Shown piece by piece: positions 34,001 to 43,110 of a stretch of 64,000 bases of DNA. The first letter of the stretch is position 1. Each line of letters starts with the position of its first letter. The position numbers were made by a program, and so were the translations under genes. Below the pieces are notes generated by a model. That model made no database searches. It saw only the letters and a list, made by a program, of their open reading frames with translations, and had not been told where the DNA came from. The stretch is from positions 1-64,000 of the forward strand of contig JAEEYQ010000009.1 in assembly GCA_016288215.1 (NCBI GenBank), in the 5' to 3' direction. Source of the stretch: Lentisphaeria bacterium (GTDB lineage: Bacteria; Verrucomicrobiota; Lentisphaeria; Oligosphaerales; Oligosphaeraceae).

Positions 34001-37000
34001 ATGAAATCATTGTTCTCCATTTTCATCCTGTTCGCATGCCTTTGCCATGGCCAACAAGACAACATCTGGAGGGATCCGGACTTCGAGAGGAACGGCATTG
34101 AGATGGAAAACGCCCATTCGGGCACCCATGGCCTCCGCCTCCATGTCGGCGAGAAGGAATATTGGGCGTTTGCCAGCCATGACATCCTGCAAGTGACGCC
34201 CTATGCGCTGTACCGCGCAACGGCCTATGTCCGCAGCGACGGTCACGGCGGCGGCCATGGCAAATCCCTCTTCTTCTACGGACAGGACTCCTTCGGCTGG
34301 GGCTTCGTCGCCGAGACGGCCATGCCCATCGGCCCGGAATGGCAGAGGGTCACCATCACCTTCTCCGTCCCCGACAGCAGCATCACCTTCCATCCGCTGG
34401 TCTTCAACAATTCCAGCAATGCGACGGCGGAGATGGACGATTTGGAGATTGTCATGGAGCTTCCGCCGGAGGAGCACATCCGCCGCATGGAGCAGGTGGA
34501 GGCCCCCACTCAGCATCAATGCCAGCTGCTGGGCCGCCATTACCTTGCCACCGGCCAGATGGAGGCCTTCCAAAGAGTCTTTGAAAAAGCCAACGATCTG
34601 GCCAAGTCAGACCTCTCATGCCTGTTGGCGAAGGCCGCCACGGACCCTGCCACCGTCTCCCGCCATGTCAGCGACATGCTGCATTACGGAGCCATGCACT
34701 ATCCCGAAGGCCCCAGAAGGTGGGATGAGTTCCTCGCCAAGCTGCCGACGGAACTGCAGTGGGAAACCCTGTCCCGCGCCATCCGGCAGGGCATGACGGA
34801 TAAGGACATCGCCACAGCCATGGATTTGCTGCAGGAAAATATGTGCAAATCCGACATGATTTTACCTAAAGCGTTCCGCGAGAATATGTTAGCGGAAATC
34901 ACCGCCTATCTGAATGCTGGAGACACCCTGCCGGGGGCGGCCGTCTGCCGCGAGGCGTTGGAGTCCATGCAGGCCTACTGGAGGGACAGCGTGGCCCGCA
35001 TCGGCGACCGCCGCGTGGCCATCGGCGGCGTCCCGCTGAAAACCGGCCAGACCGCCATCGTGCTCCCGCCGGACGCCACTCCCTCGGAACGGACGGCGGC
35101 CGACGACCTCAGGGGCCATCTGGAGGAAATGACTGGCGAAACTCTGCCCATCATCGAAGGGACCGACGGCTGGCCAAAACAGCTCATCTTCGTGGGGCGA
35201 AACCCCAAGCTGGCGGACTACGGCTTCCGCGTGGACTACGCCAAACTGGGTCTGGAGGGCATCCACATCGAGGCCAAAGGCGGCAATCTGCTGCTGGCCG
35301 GCGGCAAGCGCGGCGTCCTCTACGCCGTCTACAGCTTTTTGGAGGACCATCTGGACTGCCGCTGGTTCACGGCGGACTGCATCCGGCTGCCCAACACGGG
35401 AACCGTGGAACTGGAGGACTTCCGCACGGTCTACGTGCCCCCGCTGGAATACCGCGACGTGGACTACATCTCCAGCCGCCCATTCGGCTTCTCCGTCCGT
35501 AACAAGCTCAATGGCACATACATGCATGCGGATAAGCAATGGGGCGGCCATGTGTCCTACATGGGCTTCGGCCACACCATGTACGCGCTGGTCAATCCCG
35601 ACGTCTACCGCGACAGCCATCCGGAGTACTTTTCGGAGCTCAACGGCAAACGGATCTGCGAGGACGCCCAGCTCTGCCTCACCAATCCGGACGTGGTGAA
35701 GATCGCCACGGAGAGCATCCGCCGCTGGCTGCGGGAGAATCCCGACGCCACCATCTTCAGCGTCTCCCAAAACGACAACATGAAATACTGCCAATGCGCC
35801 GCCTGCACCGCTTTGGCGGAGAAGGAGGGCAGCCAGTCCGGCCCCATCATCCACTTCGTCAACGCCATCGCCGACGCCGTGCGGGACGAGTACCCCGACA
35901 AGCTCATCGACACCTTCGCCTACACCTACTCCCGCAAGCCGCCGAAATTCGTGAAGCCCGCCCCCAACGTCTGCGTCCGCCTCTGCAGCATCGAATGCTG
36001 TTTCTCCCATCCTCTGGACAGCGACTGCCCCATGAACCTCCCCTTCGCGGAGGACATCATCGGCTGGTCCAAAATCTGCAATCGCCTCTATGTGTGGGAC
36101 TACGTCATCAGCTTCTGGAACAGCCTCTTCCCCTTCCCCAACATGCGGAGCCTGAAGCCGAACATCGAATTCTTTGTAAAGCACAATGTCACAGGTATTT
36201 ACGAAGAAGGAAACTATTTCAGCAAAGGGGCTGAGATGGGCGAGCTGCGCAGCTACATCATGGCCAAATGCCTTTGGAATCCCGACTATGACACGGAGAA
36301 GGCCATCCGCGAATTCACAGACGGCTACTTCGGCGCGGCGGGGAGTTGCATCCGCGAGTACATCGACTTGATACACAACGCGTTCTGCATTCCCAAAGAG
36401 ACCCATGTCAACATCGGCGCCACCGCCAACAACTTCCTGTTAGTCGAGCCGGGAGTGCTGGAAAAGGCCACGGAAATCCTCCAAAGGGCGGAGAAAATGG
36501 TGGCGGACGACCCTGTTCTGCTCTTCCGGGTTCAGGTGGCTCGGCTGCCCATCATCGGCGCCAAACAGGAGCTTTGCCGCACCGCCATGAAGCTTGAAGG
36601 CAATAAACTCGTTCCCTATCAAGTGGTTACAGATGAAGAGCAGACGCTGTTCGAGGAGACCGCCCGCAAGGTCGGCATGACCCAAGTCAGCGAGGGCGAC
36701 GGCTCGTTGGACAAATGGCTTGACATGTGCCACGACCCCGTGCAGTCCCATGACATCTATACCCTTGAGAATGAGACATTTGTCATGAAAGTCATCCCCT
36801 CCATCGGCGGCCGCATCTGGGACCTGAAGCACAAGGCCACCGACTTCCAGCTCATCTGCATCATGAAGGACGCCAACGGCAATATCTCCCCCTACAATGG
36901 CGGCTATGAGGAGTACAACAACGAGGGCTACCGCAGCGGCGGCTACAAGGACGACTTCCAGATTCTGGAGGCCGACTCCCGCCACATCCGCATGCGCTGC

Positions 37001-37459
37001 GAATTCAACGATGGCTCCATCGCCACCCGCCTCATCGAGCTGCTGCCCGACCAGCCAGGCTTCACCGTGGACACGCAGTACACCGCCAAAACCACGCTGC
37101 CGCCACGCAGCTGTCGCGTCCATCCGGAGTTCTACGTCCCCGACTCCAAGGCGGCCACCCTCCTCCTGCGACGTCCCGACGGCTCCTTCACCACCACCAT
37201 CATGGACGGCAACGAGAACGAGCTCTGGCTCAAGGGCGAGCAGCGCCCCGCCGGTGAATGGCGCATCCAGTTCGAGCTGCCACAGGGCGGCAAGGCCACC
37301 CTCACGGACCGCTTCCTCTACGAGCGGACCAGCGAGTGCTACGTCAACCGGAACATCCACCAAAAGCGCATGAATTTGGAGATATGGTCCGCCAAGGAGC
37401 CGCTGTCGCCCACCTCCGGCCCCCGCCAGTGCAACACCTATCTCTTTACCGTGGAGTGA
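34001..37459 (+). CDS. Secreted DUF4838 protein with N-terminal CBM-like and C-terminal epimerase-like domains
   Basis: A 1152-aa exported protein (signal peptide MKSLFSIFILFACLCHGQ; ribosome-binding AAGGAAG). Residues ~20-150 look like a carbohydrate-binding beta-sandwich (HSGTHGLRLHV...DDLEIVM). Residues ~350-450 match the GH20b-like domain preceding many barrels (PSERTAADDLRGHLEEMTG, YAVYSFLEDHLDCRWF), followed by the DUF4838 barrel with SVSQNDNMKYCQCAACTALA and a Cys pair. The C-terminal ~230 residues (VKVIPSIGGRIWDLKHK...) resemble a galactose-mutarotase-like fold. DUF4838 proteins are predicted glycosidases of unproven specificity, related to alpha-glucuronidase-type barrels. A paralogue without the C-terminal domain lies at 58596-61163. 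Three 28-bp motif copies occur at 34867, 36177 and 36605. Confidence 0.85.
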   Translation: MKSLFSIFILFACLCHGQQDNIWRDPDFERNGIEMENAHSGTHGLRLHVGEKEYWAFASHDILQVTPYALYRATAYVRSDGHGGGHGKSLFFYGQDSFGWGFVAETAMPIGPEWQRVTITFSVPDSSITFHPLVFNNSSNATAEMDDLEIVMELPPEEHIRRMEQVEAPTQHQCQLLGRHYLATGQMEAFQRVFEKANDLAKSDLSCLLAKAATDPATVSRHVSDMLHYGAMHYPEGPRRWDEFLAKLPTELQWETLSRAIRQGMTDKDIATAMDLLQENMCKSDMILPKAFRENMLAEITAYLNAGDTLPGAAVCREALESMQAYWRDSVARIGDRRVAIGGVPLKTGQTAIVLPPDATPSERTAADDLRGHLEEMTGETLPIIEGTDGWPKQLIFVGRNPKLADYGFRVDYAKLGLEGIHIEAKGGNLLLAGGKRGVLYAVYSFLEDHLDCRWFTADCIRLPNTGTVELEDFRTVYVPPLEYRDVDYISSRPFGFSVRNKLNGTYMHADKQWGGHVSYMGFGHTMYALVNPDVYRDSHPEYFSELNGKRICEDAQLCLTNPDVVKIATESIRRWLRENPDATIFSVSQNDNMKYCQCAACTALAEKEGSQSGPIIHFVNAIADAVRDEYPDKLIDTFAYTYSRKPPKFVKPAPNVCVRLCSIECCFSHPLDSDCPMNLPFAEDIIGWSKICNRLYVWDYVISFWNSLFPFPNMRSLKPNIEFFVKHNVTGIYEEGNYFSKGAEMGELRSYIMAKCLWNPDYDTEKAIREFTDGYFGAAGSCIREYIDLIHNAFCIPKETHVNIGATANNFLLVEPGVLEKATEILQRAEKMVADDPVLLFRVQVARLPIIGAKQELCRTAMKLEGNKLVPYQVVTDEEQTLFEETARKVGMTQVSEGDGSLDKWLDMCHDPVQSHDIYTLENETFVMKVIPSIGGRIWDLKHKATDFQLICIMKDANGNISPYNGGYEEYNNEGYRSGGYKDDFQILEADSRHIRMRCEFNDGSIATRLIELLPDQPGFTVDTQYTAKTTLPPRSCRVHPEFYVPDSKAATLLLRRPDGSFTTTIMDGNENELWLKGEQRPAGEWRIQFELPQGGKATLTDRFLYERTSECYVNRNIHQKRMNLEIWSAKEPLSPTSGPRQCNTYLFTVE

Positions 37460-37550
37460 ATTCCGAAGAGGCTTTTCACTCAAGTCCCATTGCAATCGGC
37501 GCAATTGTCATTACATTATCTTTCGCGTGTGAGATTAACGGAAGACGACC

Positions 37551-37850
37551 ATGTGCCAGCTTGACAGACTTCATCAATTGAAAGACCAAATACTGCGGAT
37601 AGCCAGAAGCCACAACGCCGAAAGGATATTTGTGTTCGGCTCCTGCGCACGCAAGGAGGAGACGCCAAACAGCGACGTGGATTTCATCGCCTATTTCAAG
37701 GAGCACGCCACCCTTTTCGATCATGCAGGACTTGAACTTGATTTGGCTGAATTGCTTGGATGCTCTGTTGACGTCGTGACTTGGCGCAGGGCGCAAAAGG
37801 ATGATGCCTTTGGCAAAAATGTCCGAAGGGAGATGGTGGAGCTATGCTGA
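37551..37850 (+). CDS. MntA-like nucleotidyltransferase antitoxin
   Basis: A 99-aa minimal nucleotidyltransferase (NTP_transf_2/MNT). GSCARKEETPNSDVDF at residues 30-45 carries the GS...D-x-D active site; a further acidic residue is in LAELLGCSVDVV. MntA proteins AMPylate and so neutralise HepT-type HEPN RNases. The stop overlaps the downstream HepT-like start by seven bases (37844-37850), the usual arrangement of the type VII HepT/MntA toxin-antitoxin pair. Its base composition is less GC-rich than its neighbours, which fits recent transfer. Confidence 0.88.
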   Translation: MCQLDRLHQLKDQILRIARSHNAERIFVFGSCARKEETPNSDVDFIAYFKEHATLFDHAGLELDLAELLGCSVDVVTWRRAQKDDAFGKNVRREMVELC

Positions 37851-38187
37851 CAGACCATCAGCGAATTGCACACATGATTGAGAATGCGGATTTGTTACTG
37901 CAGTTTGCCGCCAATCTTTCCAAAGAGGAATACGCGTTATCCGTGGAAAAACAATATGCGATGAAATTCGCATTTGTCATGCTTGGCGAGGATGCAGGGG
38001 CCATTTCCGATGAACTCAAACGCAAGTATCCCGTCATTCCATGCAGCAAATCAAAAGCATGCGGAATACTGTGGCCCATGACTATCTCAAGACAGAAGCA
38101 GAGGTCATTTGGGAAACGGTTGTTAGGGAAATAGAACCGCTTCGGCAACTTCTGCTTCAAATTCAATCAGACCTTCAGAATCAATAA
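37844..38187 (+). pseudogene. HepT-like HEPN toxin with a one-base frameshift
   Basis: The first ~67 codons read as a HepT/DUF86 protein (RIAHMIENADLLLQF...GEDAGAISDELKRKYPVIP). The frame then becomes nonsense and would stop at 38134. In the next frame from about 38044 the family's missing part appears: QQIKSMRNTVAHDYLKTEAE, then VIWETVVREIEPLRQ, ending at TAA 38185-38187. RNTVAHDY is the catalytic R-x4-H-x-Y motif. Restoring one G in CCATGCAG (to CCATGGCAG) would give the expected PWQQIKSMRN, so a single-base deletion near 38043 explains it. Without it the toxin lacks its RNase site; a sequencing error cannot be excluded. Confidence 0.88.
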
Positions 38188-38201
38188 TCCAAGAGTTACT
38201 G

Positions 38202-38300
38202 TAAGTAACGATCCCTCAGTAATTTACAGGTCTCGCGTCTCACATCCCCTCTCCTCCCGTCCCCCGTCTCTCGTCCCCCGTCCCGCGTCCCTCTTTTCAC
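38202..38300 (+). repeat. GTCTC/GTCCC simple repeat, second copy of the 33.7-kb right arm
   Basis: AGTAACGATCCCTCAG and AATTTACAGG are followed by TCTCGCGTCTCAC and CCCGTCCCCCGTCTC-type units, matching 33721-33790 in order. It lies just after the HepT remnant and before SecG. Confidence 0.7.
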
Positions 38301-38400
38301 TTTTTCTTCCACGGGGCTATTTGCTTTATGGGGTTTGCATTGTAAATTATTAATTCTGTCAATTGAATTCCACAACCTCACATACGAAAGCGATTTTGCC

Positions 38401-38829
38401 ATGACCACATTCTTCACTGTCATTCTGACTATCATCAGCATTTTGAGCGCCATTCTGCTCATTGGCATCATTCTGATTCAGCAGAACAAGTCCGGTGGCG
38501 GCTTGGGAGCCGTCAGCGGCGGCATGACGGAGAACATGTTCGGCGCCTCCGCGGGCAATGTGCTGACCAAGGCGACCACATGGCTGGCCATCGTCTTTTT
38601 GATCTCCACCCTCTTCCTCGCCACGGTGAAAGGCCGGATGCGCGGCGGCAAGAGCCTCGTGGAAGATGCCGCGATTCCGGCGACCGTCGCCACCGAAGCC
38701 GCTGAAGCCGCCGCGGCCGTTGACAGCGCGGTGAAGGAAGCCGCTGCCGCCACGGAAGCTGCCGCGACAGAGGCGGCGGCAACGGAAGCCGCCCCCGCCG
38801 CCGAAGCGCCGGCGGAAAACGCAAACTAA
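38401..38829 (+). CDS. secG: Preprotein translocase subunit SecG
   Basis: A 142-aa SecG, the small accessory subunit of the SecYEG channel in the inner membrane. Two membrane segments (TVILTIISILSAILLIGIIL and TTWLAIVFLISTLFLATV) are separated by the conserved cytoplasmic loop QQNKSGGGLGAVSGG and MFGASAGNVLTKAT. The C-terminal ~65 residues are an Ala/Glu-rich low-complexity tail with repeated AAATEAAATEAA, much longer than in E. coli SecG (110 aa in total). The start ATG 38401 fits the family N terminus. It is monocistronic, with a strong terminator at 38889. Confidence 0.92.
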   Translation: MTTFFTVILTIISILSAILLIGIILIQQNKSGGGLGAVSGGMTENMFGASAGNVLTKATTWLAIVFLISTLFLATVKGRMRGGKSLVEDAAIPATVATEAAEAAAAVDSAVKEAAAATEAAATEAAATEAAPAAEAPAENAN

Positions 38830-38888
38830 CGCCGTTTCCCGCGTTCCATTTTCTTCACACTTGCCCCATAACGGCGGCAGGCGCGTTA

Positions 38889-38926
38889 GCCGTGGGTGAG
38901 CGCAACACGCTCCGCCCGCGGCTTTT
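38889..38926 (+). terminator. Intrinsic terminator of secG
   Basis: Left arm GCCGTGGGTGAGCG (38889-38902) pairs with CGCTCCGCCCGCGGC (38908-38922) with small mismatches, followed by TTTT. Confidence 0.8.
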
Positions 38927-39001
38927 GTCGTTTCGCTTCGGATTCCAGCAGCGCGTTGGGAAACCCCTTGCCCTCTCGAGCATCAAACCAAGGCACCATC
39001 C

Positions 39002-42000
39002 ATGACCACGGAAGAGAATTCCCCAAAGGCCGAAAGCCGAAAAATCATCCACTGGCAGCAGAAGCTGCTGGATTTGTCTCTGCGCAACCGTCTTCTGAAC
39101 ACGCGGGACAATCAACTGCTCCTCCCGCTGGTCTGCAAGAACATTGGCGGCCTGGAGGACACACTCTCCGGCAACGCCGCCATGAAAGTCCTCTCGCTGG
39201 AGACTCTGCTTGGCGAGGAGGATTACGGTCATCTGCGCGAAGAGACCGCCCTTTCCCCTGTGGACTATATTTGCGACGTCCTCCATAAAGAACTGGATGA
39301 CAAGCAGTTATGGGCGGATGTGTCAGAGAAGGAGCTCAAGACCCGCCTGATCAAAATCTACCGCCAGATTCAGTCCGATCAGAACGAGGGCGGAATCAAC
39401 ACGCTGTTCATGGCCGTGGGCTTCTTGAGCTGGAACAGCCCGGAGACCAAGGGGAAGAATCTGCTGGCGCCCCTGCTGCTGCTGCCCCTTCGAATGAGCC
39501 GCCGAACCATCGCCGACGGCGTGACCATCCGGCTGTCCGATGAAGACCCTCTCATCAATGTGACCCTGCTGGAACTGCTGAAGCAGGAATTCCAGATGGA
39601 ACTGCCAGAGCTGTCCCCCCTGCCCATGGACGACAAGGGCGTGGACGTGCCGCGCATTCTGGAGATTTTCCGCACCGCGGCCCAATCCATGAAAGGATGG
39701 GAAGTCCTTGAGCGAGCGATGCTTGGACAATTCTCCTTTGGAAAAATCACCATGTGGAACGACATGGCCGCCCGTCAGGATGATTTACTTAAGAACCCTA
39801 TTGTCAGCCACTTGGAGAGCGGCGGTGCGACCTACGACGATGGCATCGCCATTCAGCCGCCGGAGGAGACCGCCGCCCACGCGGACCCACGGGAGACCTA
39901 CTGTCCCGTCAGCGCGGACGCCTCGCAGCTGGCGGCGGTCAAATATTCGGAGCTGGGCAAGAGCTTCGTCATGCACGGGCCGCCAGGCACAGGCAAGTCC
40001 CAGACCATCACCAACATCATCGCCCACAATCTGGCGAAGGGCAGACGGGTTCTGTTCGTCTCCGAGAAGAAGGCGGCGCTGGACGTGGTGCACCACCGTT
40101 TGGCCAAAATCGGCCTGCAGCCCTTCTGCCTGGAGCTGCATTCCAACAAAGCGGGCAAGGCGGGAGTTCTCGCCCAATTCCGCGAGGCGTTGGACTATGC
40201 GGCGAAGGCCGCTCCAGGCAACTGGGATTTTGTCATCGGCAAGCTGGAGCAGTCTCGCAAGGACCTGGACGACTATGTAACGCAGCTCCATCAAGTCTAT
40301 CCAAATGGCTTCTCCGCCTATGACTGCATTTCTAACACATTGAATAGCAATGGGTTACGATTTCCTTTGGAAGGCCACGCCCCACTGGAGGAGCCACGGG
40401 AGCAGCTGGAGGCCGTAGTGGACGCCGTCCGCCAGCTTGCCACCGCCTTTCAGGACACGACAGAACAGGATCGGCAGATTTTGGGCTGTCTTCAGACGGA
40501 GGGCTGGACTCCCGCCATGCAGGACAGTCTGGAGGCGCTCTGCCGCACGGGGCAGGAAAAGGGGCATGCCGCCGCGACCGCCCTGGAGGCCACCGCCGCG
40601 CCGTTGGGGCTGGCTCTCAACGAATGGGATGACCTGACAAAGGCGGAGGGACTGGCTCGGTTGGGCGCTGCCCTCGGCCTGCCAGATATTCCACAAGAAT
40701 TTGTCAATCAAGAATTTGCAGAAAAAGCTCCCCAAGTCGCCGCCTTCGTGGAGAAGAGCGGTCGGATGCGGGAGCTGGACGCCGATGTGGCCAGTTTTCA
40801 TCGGGACCGTCTAGGGGACGTGGACTGGAAGTCCGTTCGGCGGCGGCTGGAGGAGAACAGCCATAAGTTCTGCATGTTCAAGTTCTTCGCGGACCGCGGA
40901 TTGGCCAAGGAGTTGGGCTCCCTCAAAAAGAGCGGCGGCGGCAAATTGACAGCGGATGACCTGCGTGCGCATCTTCCTGCGTTGGAGGAATATGCGCGCC
41001 TTCAGGCGGATGTCGCCGCCCAAACCCCCGCCGTCAAGCCCCTTTTGGGAACCTTGTGGCAAGGGGCGGACATGGACCGCAAGGCGGTGAGGGCGCTGCT
41101 GCAATTCCATGAAAAGGTGTCCACAGCCATGGCGCAGCTATGCGGCGATGACAACGGATTGAAGCGGCGGTTGTGGACCGCCATCGCCAATCATTCGAGC
41201 GAATTGCGTAACTTATTCAATACCAATGCATTAGAGAAATGGACTGATTTTGCCCTCTGGCGCAACCAGGAGGCGGCCCGCTTTGATGCGGAGGAGACGC
41301 CCGACACGCTGTCCGCCTTCAATCATGCCATGGAGGAGGCGCCTGCCCTGCTGCCCCGCTTCCGTCGCCTCGTCAATTTCAAGGACCAATGCCGCAAGGC
41401 CACGGCCCTTGGTGCGGGTTCCCTCGTGGCGGCGTTGAAAACCAAGACCTTGGAGCCGGAGGCCGCCGTCGACGCCCTGTTGGAATCCTATCTCCACACC
41501 ATGCTGGAGCAGATTTTGGCCGGGTCTCCCGTGCTGGCCCGTTTCGTCGCCAACACCCATGAGGCGAAAATCCGTCATTTCCAGCAGCTGGAGGCGCAAT
41601 ACATGCAGCTGACCCGCGAGCTGGTGGTGGCCAAGCTGTCCGCCAATCTGCCTGCGGAACGGGATGGCAAGTTCCCTCTGGACACGGAGATGGGCCGCCT
41701 GCGCCGCGAATGCGAAAAGAAGACGCGGCATCTGCCAGTCCGCGCCCTGCTGGCGGCGCTGCCCAAGCTGGCTCCCGCGCTGAAGCCCTGCTTCCTCATG
41801 AGCCCCCTCTCCGTCGCCCAATATCTGCCGCCGGACAGCGCGGACTTCGATTTGATCGTCTTTGATGAGGCGTCGCAAATCCCTGTGTGGGATGCCATTG
41901 GCGTCATCGCACGCAGCAAGCAGCTCATCGTCGTCGGCGACCCCAAGCAGATGCCGCCCACCAGCTTCTTCCAGAAGAACGAGGCCAGCGCGTTGGATGC

Positions 42001-43099
42001 GGACGCGACGGAGGAGGAGCCGGAAGTGGAGGACATGGAGAGCATTCTGGACGAATGTCTCGTGGCCGGCCTGCCGTCCACCTTCCTGAGCTGGCATTAC
42101 CGCAGCCGCCACGAGTCCCTCATCGCCTTCTCCAACGAAAAGTACTACGGCAACCGGCTGGCCACCTTCCCCGCCGCCAGCGACAGCGCCAACCTGGGTG
42201 TCTCCTTCGTCCATGTTCCGGAGGGCGTCTATGACCGCAGAGGCTCCCGAACCAACATCGCGGAGGGCAAGGCCATCATCGCCTGTCTGGAGCGGCGCTT
42301 CGCGGATCCTCAGCTGGCCCATAAGAGCGTGGGCATCGTCACCTTCAGTCAGACGCAAAAGGAGCTGATTGAGGACCTGCTTGAGGAGATGCGGGCCGCC
42401 CACCCCGAATTCGAGGAGCTTTTCAACGAAAAGCTGGCCGAGCCGCCCTTCGTGAAGAATCTGGAGAATGTCCAAGGCGATGAACGGGACGCCATCCTGT
42501 TCTCCGTGGGCTATGGTCCGGACAAGGACGGCAAATTCGCCATGAACTTCGGCCCGCTGAACCAGACGGGCGGCGAGCGCCGCCTTAACGTGGCCATCAC
42601 CCGCGCCAAGGAGCAGGTCATCGTCTTCTCCTCCATCCACGGCAGCCAAATCGACCTGTCGCGGACCAGCGCCGTCGGCGCCGCCCACCTGAAGGCCTTC
42701 TTGGACTATGCGGAAAAGGGCATGCGAAAACAGGCCGCCTATGCGGACGACGCACCCCACGGCAAAAATGGTCTGGCGGACGCCGCCTGCGACCTTCTGC
42801 AGCGCCATGGCTACACTGTCCATCGGAACATCGGCCGCTCCGGCTATAAGATTGATGTGGGCGTCATGTCGCCCACGGACGCGAACCAGTTTGTCGTCGG
42901 CATCGAATGCGACGGCGACGCCTACGCCGCCCTGCCCACAACCCGCGACCGCGAACTGGGCCGTTTCTCCGTGCTTAACAATCTGGGCTGGAACATGATA
43001 CGGCTTTGGTCGGCGGAATGGTTCGCGGACCGCGCCTCCGCCGAAGCGAAACTGCTGCAGGAGGTCGCGGAAGCCATTCAGGGAATTGGAAATCGCTAA
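39002..43099 (+). CDS. DUF4011-type SF1 helicase with C-terminal REase-like nuclease domain
   Basis: A 1365-aa protein. N-terminal DUF4011 region (WQQKLLDLSLRNRLLNTRDN, residues 18-37), then a split UvrD/Upf1-like helicase core: Walker A GPPGTGKSQ (326-334), DEAS (955-958), VVGDPKQMPPTSFF, WHYRSRHESLI, VQGDERDAI and LNVAITRAKEQ. About 600 residues of helical insertion separate the two core halves. The C terminus has the Vsr/MTES_1575-type nuclease motif: DVGVM..., GIECDGDAYAALPTTRDRE (Glu1302, Asp1304) and WNMIRLWSAEW. Proteins of this architecture often occur in defence islands; with a toxin-antitoxin remnant upstream and a DUF4143 ATPase downstream, an anti-phage role is plausible but unproven. 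Four 28-bp motif copies lie inside (39763, 40333, 40694, 41209). Confidence 0.88.
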   Translation: MTTEENSPKAESRKIIHWQQKLLDLSLRNRLLNTRDNQLLLPLVCKNIGGLEDTLSGNAAMKVLSLETLLGEEDYGHLREETALSPVDYICDVLHKELDDKQLWADVSEKELKTRLIKIYRQIQSDQNEGGINTLFMAVGFLSWNSPETKGKNLLAPLLLLPLRMSRRTIADGVTIRLSDEDPLINVTLLELLKQEFQMELPELSPLPMDDKGVDVPRILEIFRTAAQSMKGWEVLERAMLGQFSFGKITMWNDMAARQDDLLKNPIVSHLESGGATYDDGIAIQPPEETAAHADPRETYCPVSADASQLAAVKYSELGKSFVMHGPPGTGKSQTITNIIAHNLAKGRRVLFVSEKKAALDVVHHRLAKIGLQPFCLELHSNKAGKAGVLAQFREALDYAAKAAPGNWDFVIGKLEQSRKDLDDYVTQLHQVYPNGFSAYDCISNTLNSNGLRFPLEGHAPLEEPREQLEAVVDAVRQLATAFQDTTEQDRQILGCLQTEGWTPAMQDSLEALCRTGQEKGHAAATALEATAAPLGLALNEWDDLTKAEGLARLGAALGLPDIPQEFVNQEFAEKAPQVAAFVEKSGRMRELDADVASFHRDRLGDVDWKSVRRRLEENSHKFCMFKFFADRGLAKELGSLKKSGGGKLTADDLRAHLPALEEYARLQADVAAQTPAVKPLLGTLWQGADMDRKAVRALLQFHEKVSTAMAQLCGDDNGLKRRLWTAIANHSSELRNLFNTNALEKWTDFALWRNQEAARFDAEETPDTLSAFNHAMEEAPALLPRFRRLVNFKDQCRKATALGAGSLVAALKTKTLEPEAAVDALLESYLHTMLEQILAGSPVLARFVANTHEAKIRHFQQLEAQYMQLTRELVVAKLSANLPAERDGKFPLDTEMGRLRRECEKKTRHLPVRALLAALPKLAPALKPCFLMSPLSVAQYLPPDSADFDLIVFDEASQIPVWDAIGVIARSKQLIVVGDPKQMPPTSFFQKNEASALDADATEEEPEVEDMESILDECLVAGLPSTFLSWHYRSRHESLIAFSNEKYYGNRLATFPAASDSANLGVSFVHVPEGVYDRRGSRTNIAEGKAIIACLERRFADPQLAHKSVGIVTFSQTQKELIEDLLEEMRAAHPEFEELFNEKLAEPPFVKNLENVQGDERDAILFSVGYGPDKDGKFAMNFGPLNQTGGERRLNVAITRAKEQVIVFSSIHGSQIDLSRTSAVGAAHLKAFLDYAEKGMRKQAAYADDAPHGKNGLADAACDLLQRHGYTVHRNIGRSGYKIDVGVMSPTDANQFVVGIECDGDAYAALPTTRDRELGRFSVLNNLGWNMIRLWSAEWFADRASAEAKLLQEVAEAIQGIGNR
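40333..40360 (+). repeat. 28-bp palindromic motif, best intragenic copy
   Basis: A near-perfect dyad: TAAC, then CATTG, then CAATG, then GTTA around an AATAG centre. It encodes NTLNSNGL with rare codons (tta, aat, aca). Confidence 0.65.
41209..41236 (+). repeat. 28-bp palindromic motif, second strong copy in the DUF4011 gene
   Basis: TAACTTATTC then AATACCAATGCATTAGAG. It encodes NLFNTNALE, strikingly like the NLFNSNDLT made by the copy in the unrelated phosphofructokinase gene. Confidence 0.6.
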
Positions 43100-43110
43100 T
43101 TGTCACCATC

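Noticed and set aside
36418-36445. Extra copy of the 28-bp motif
   Set aside because: Only the right half (CCTGTTAG) fits; the rest matches ordinary GC-rich codons.
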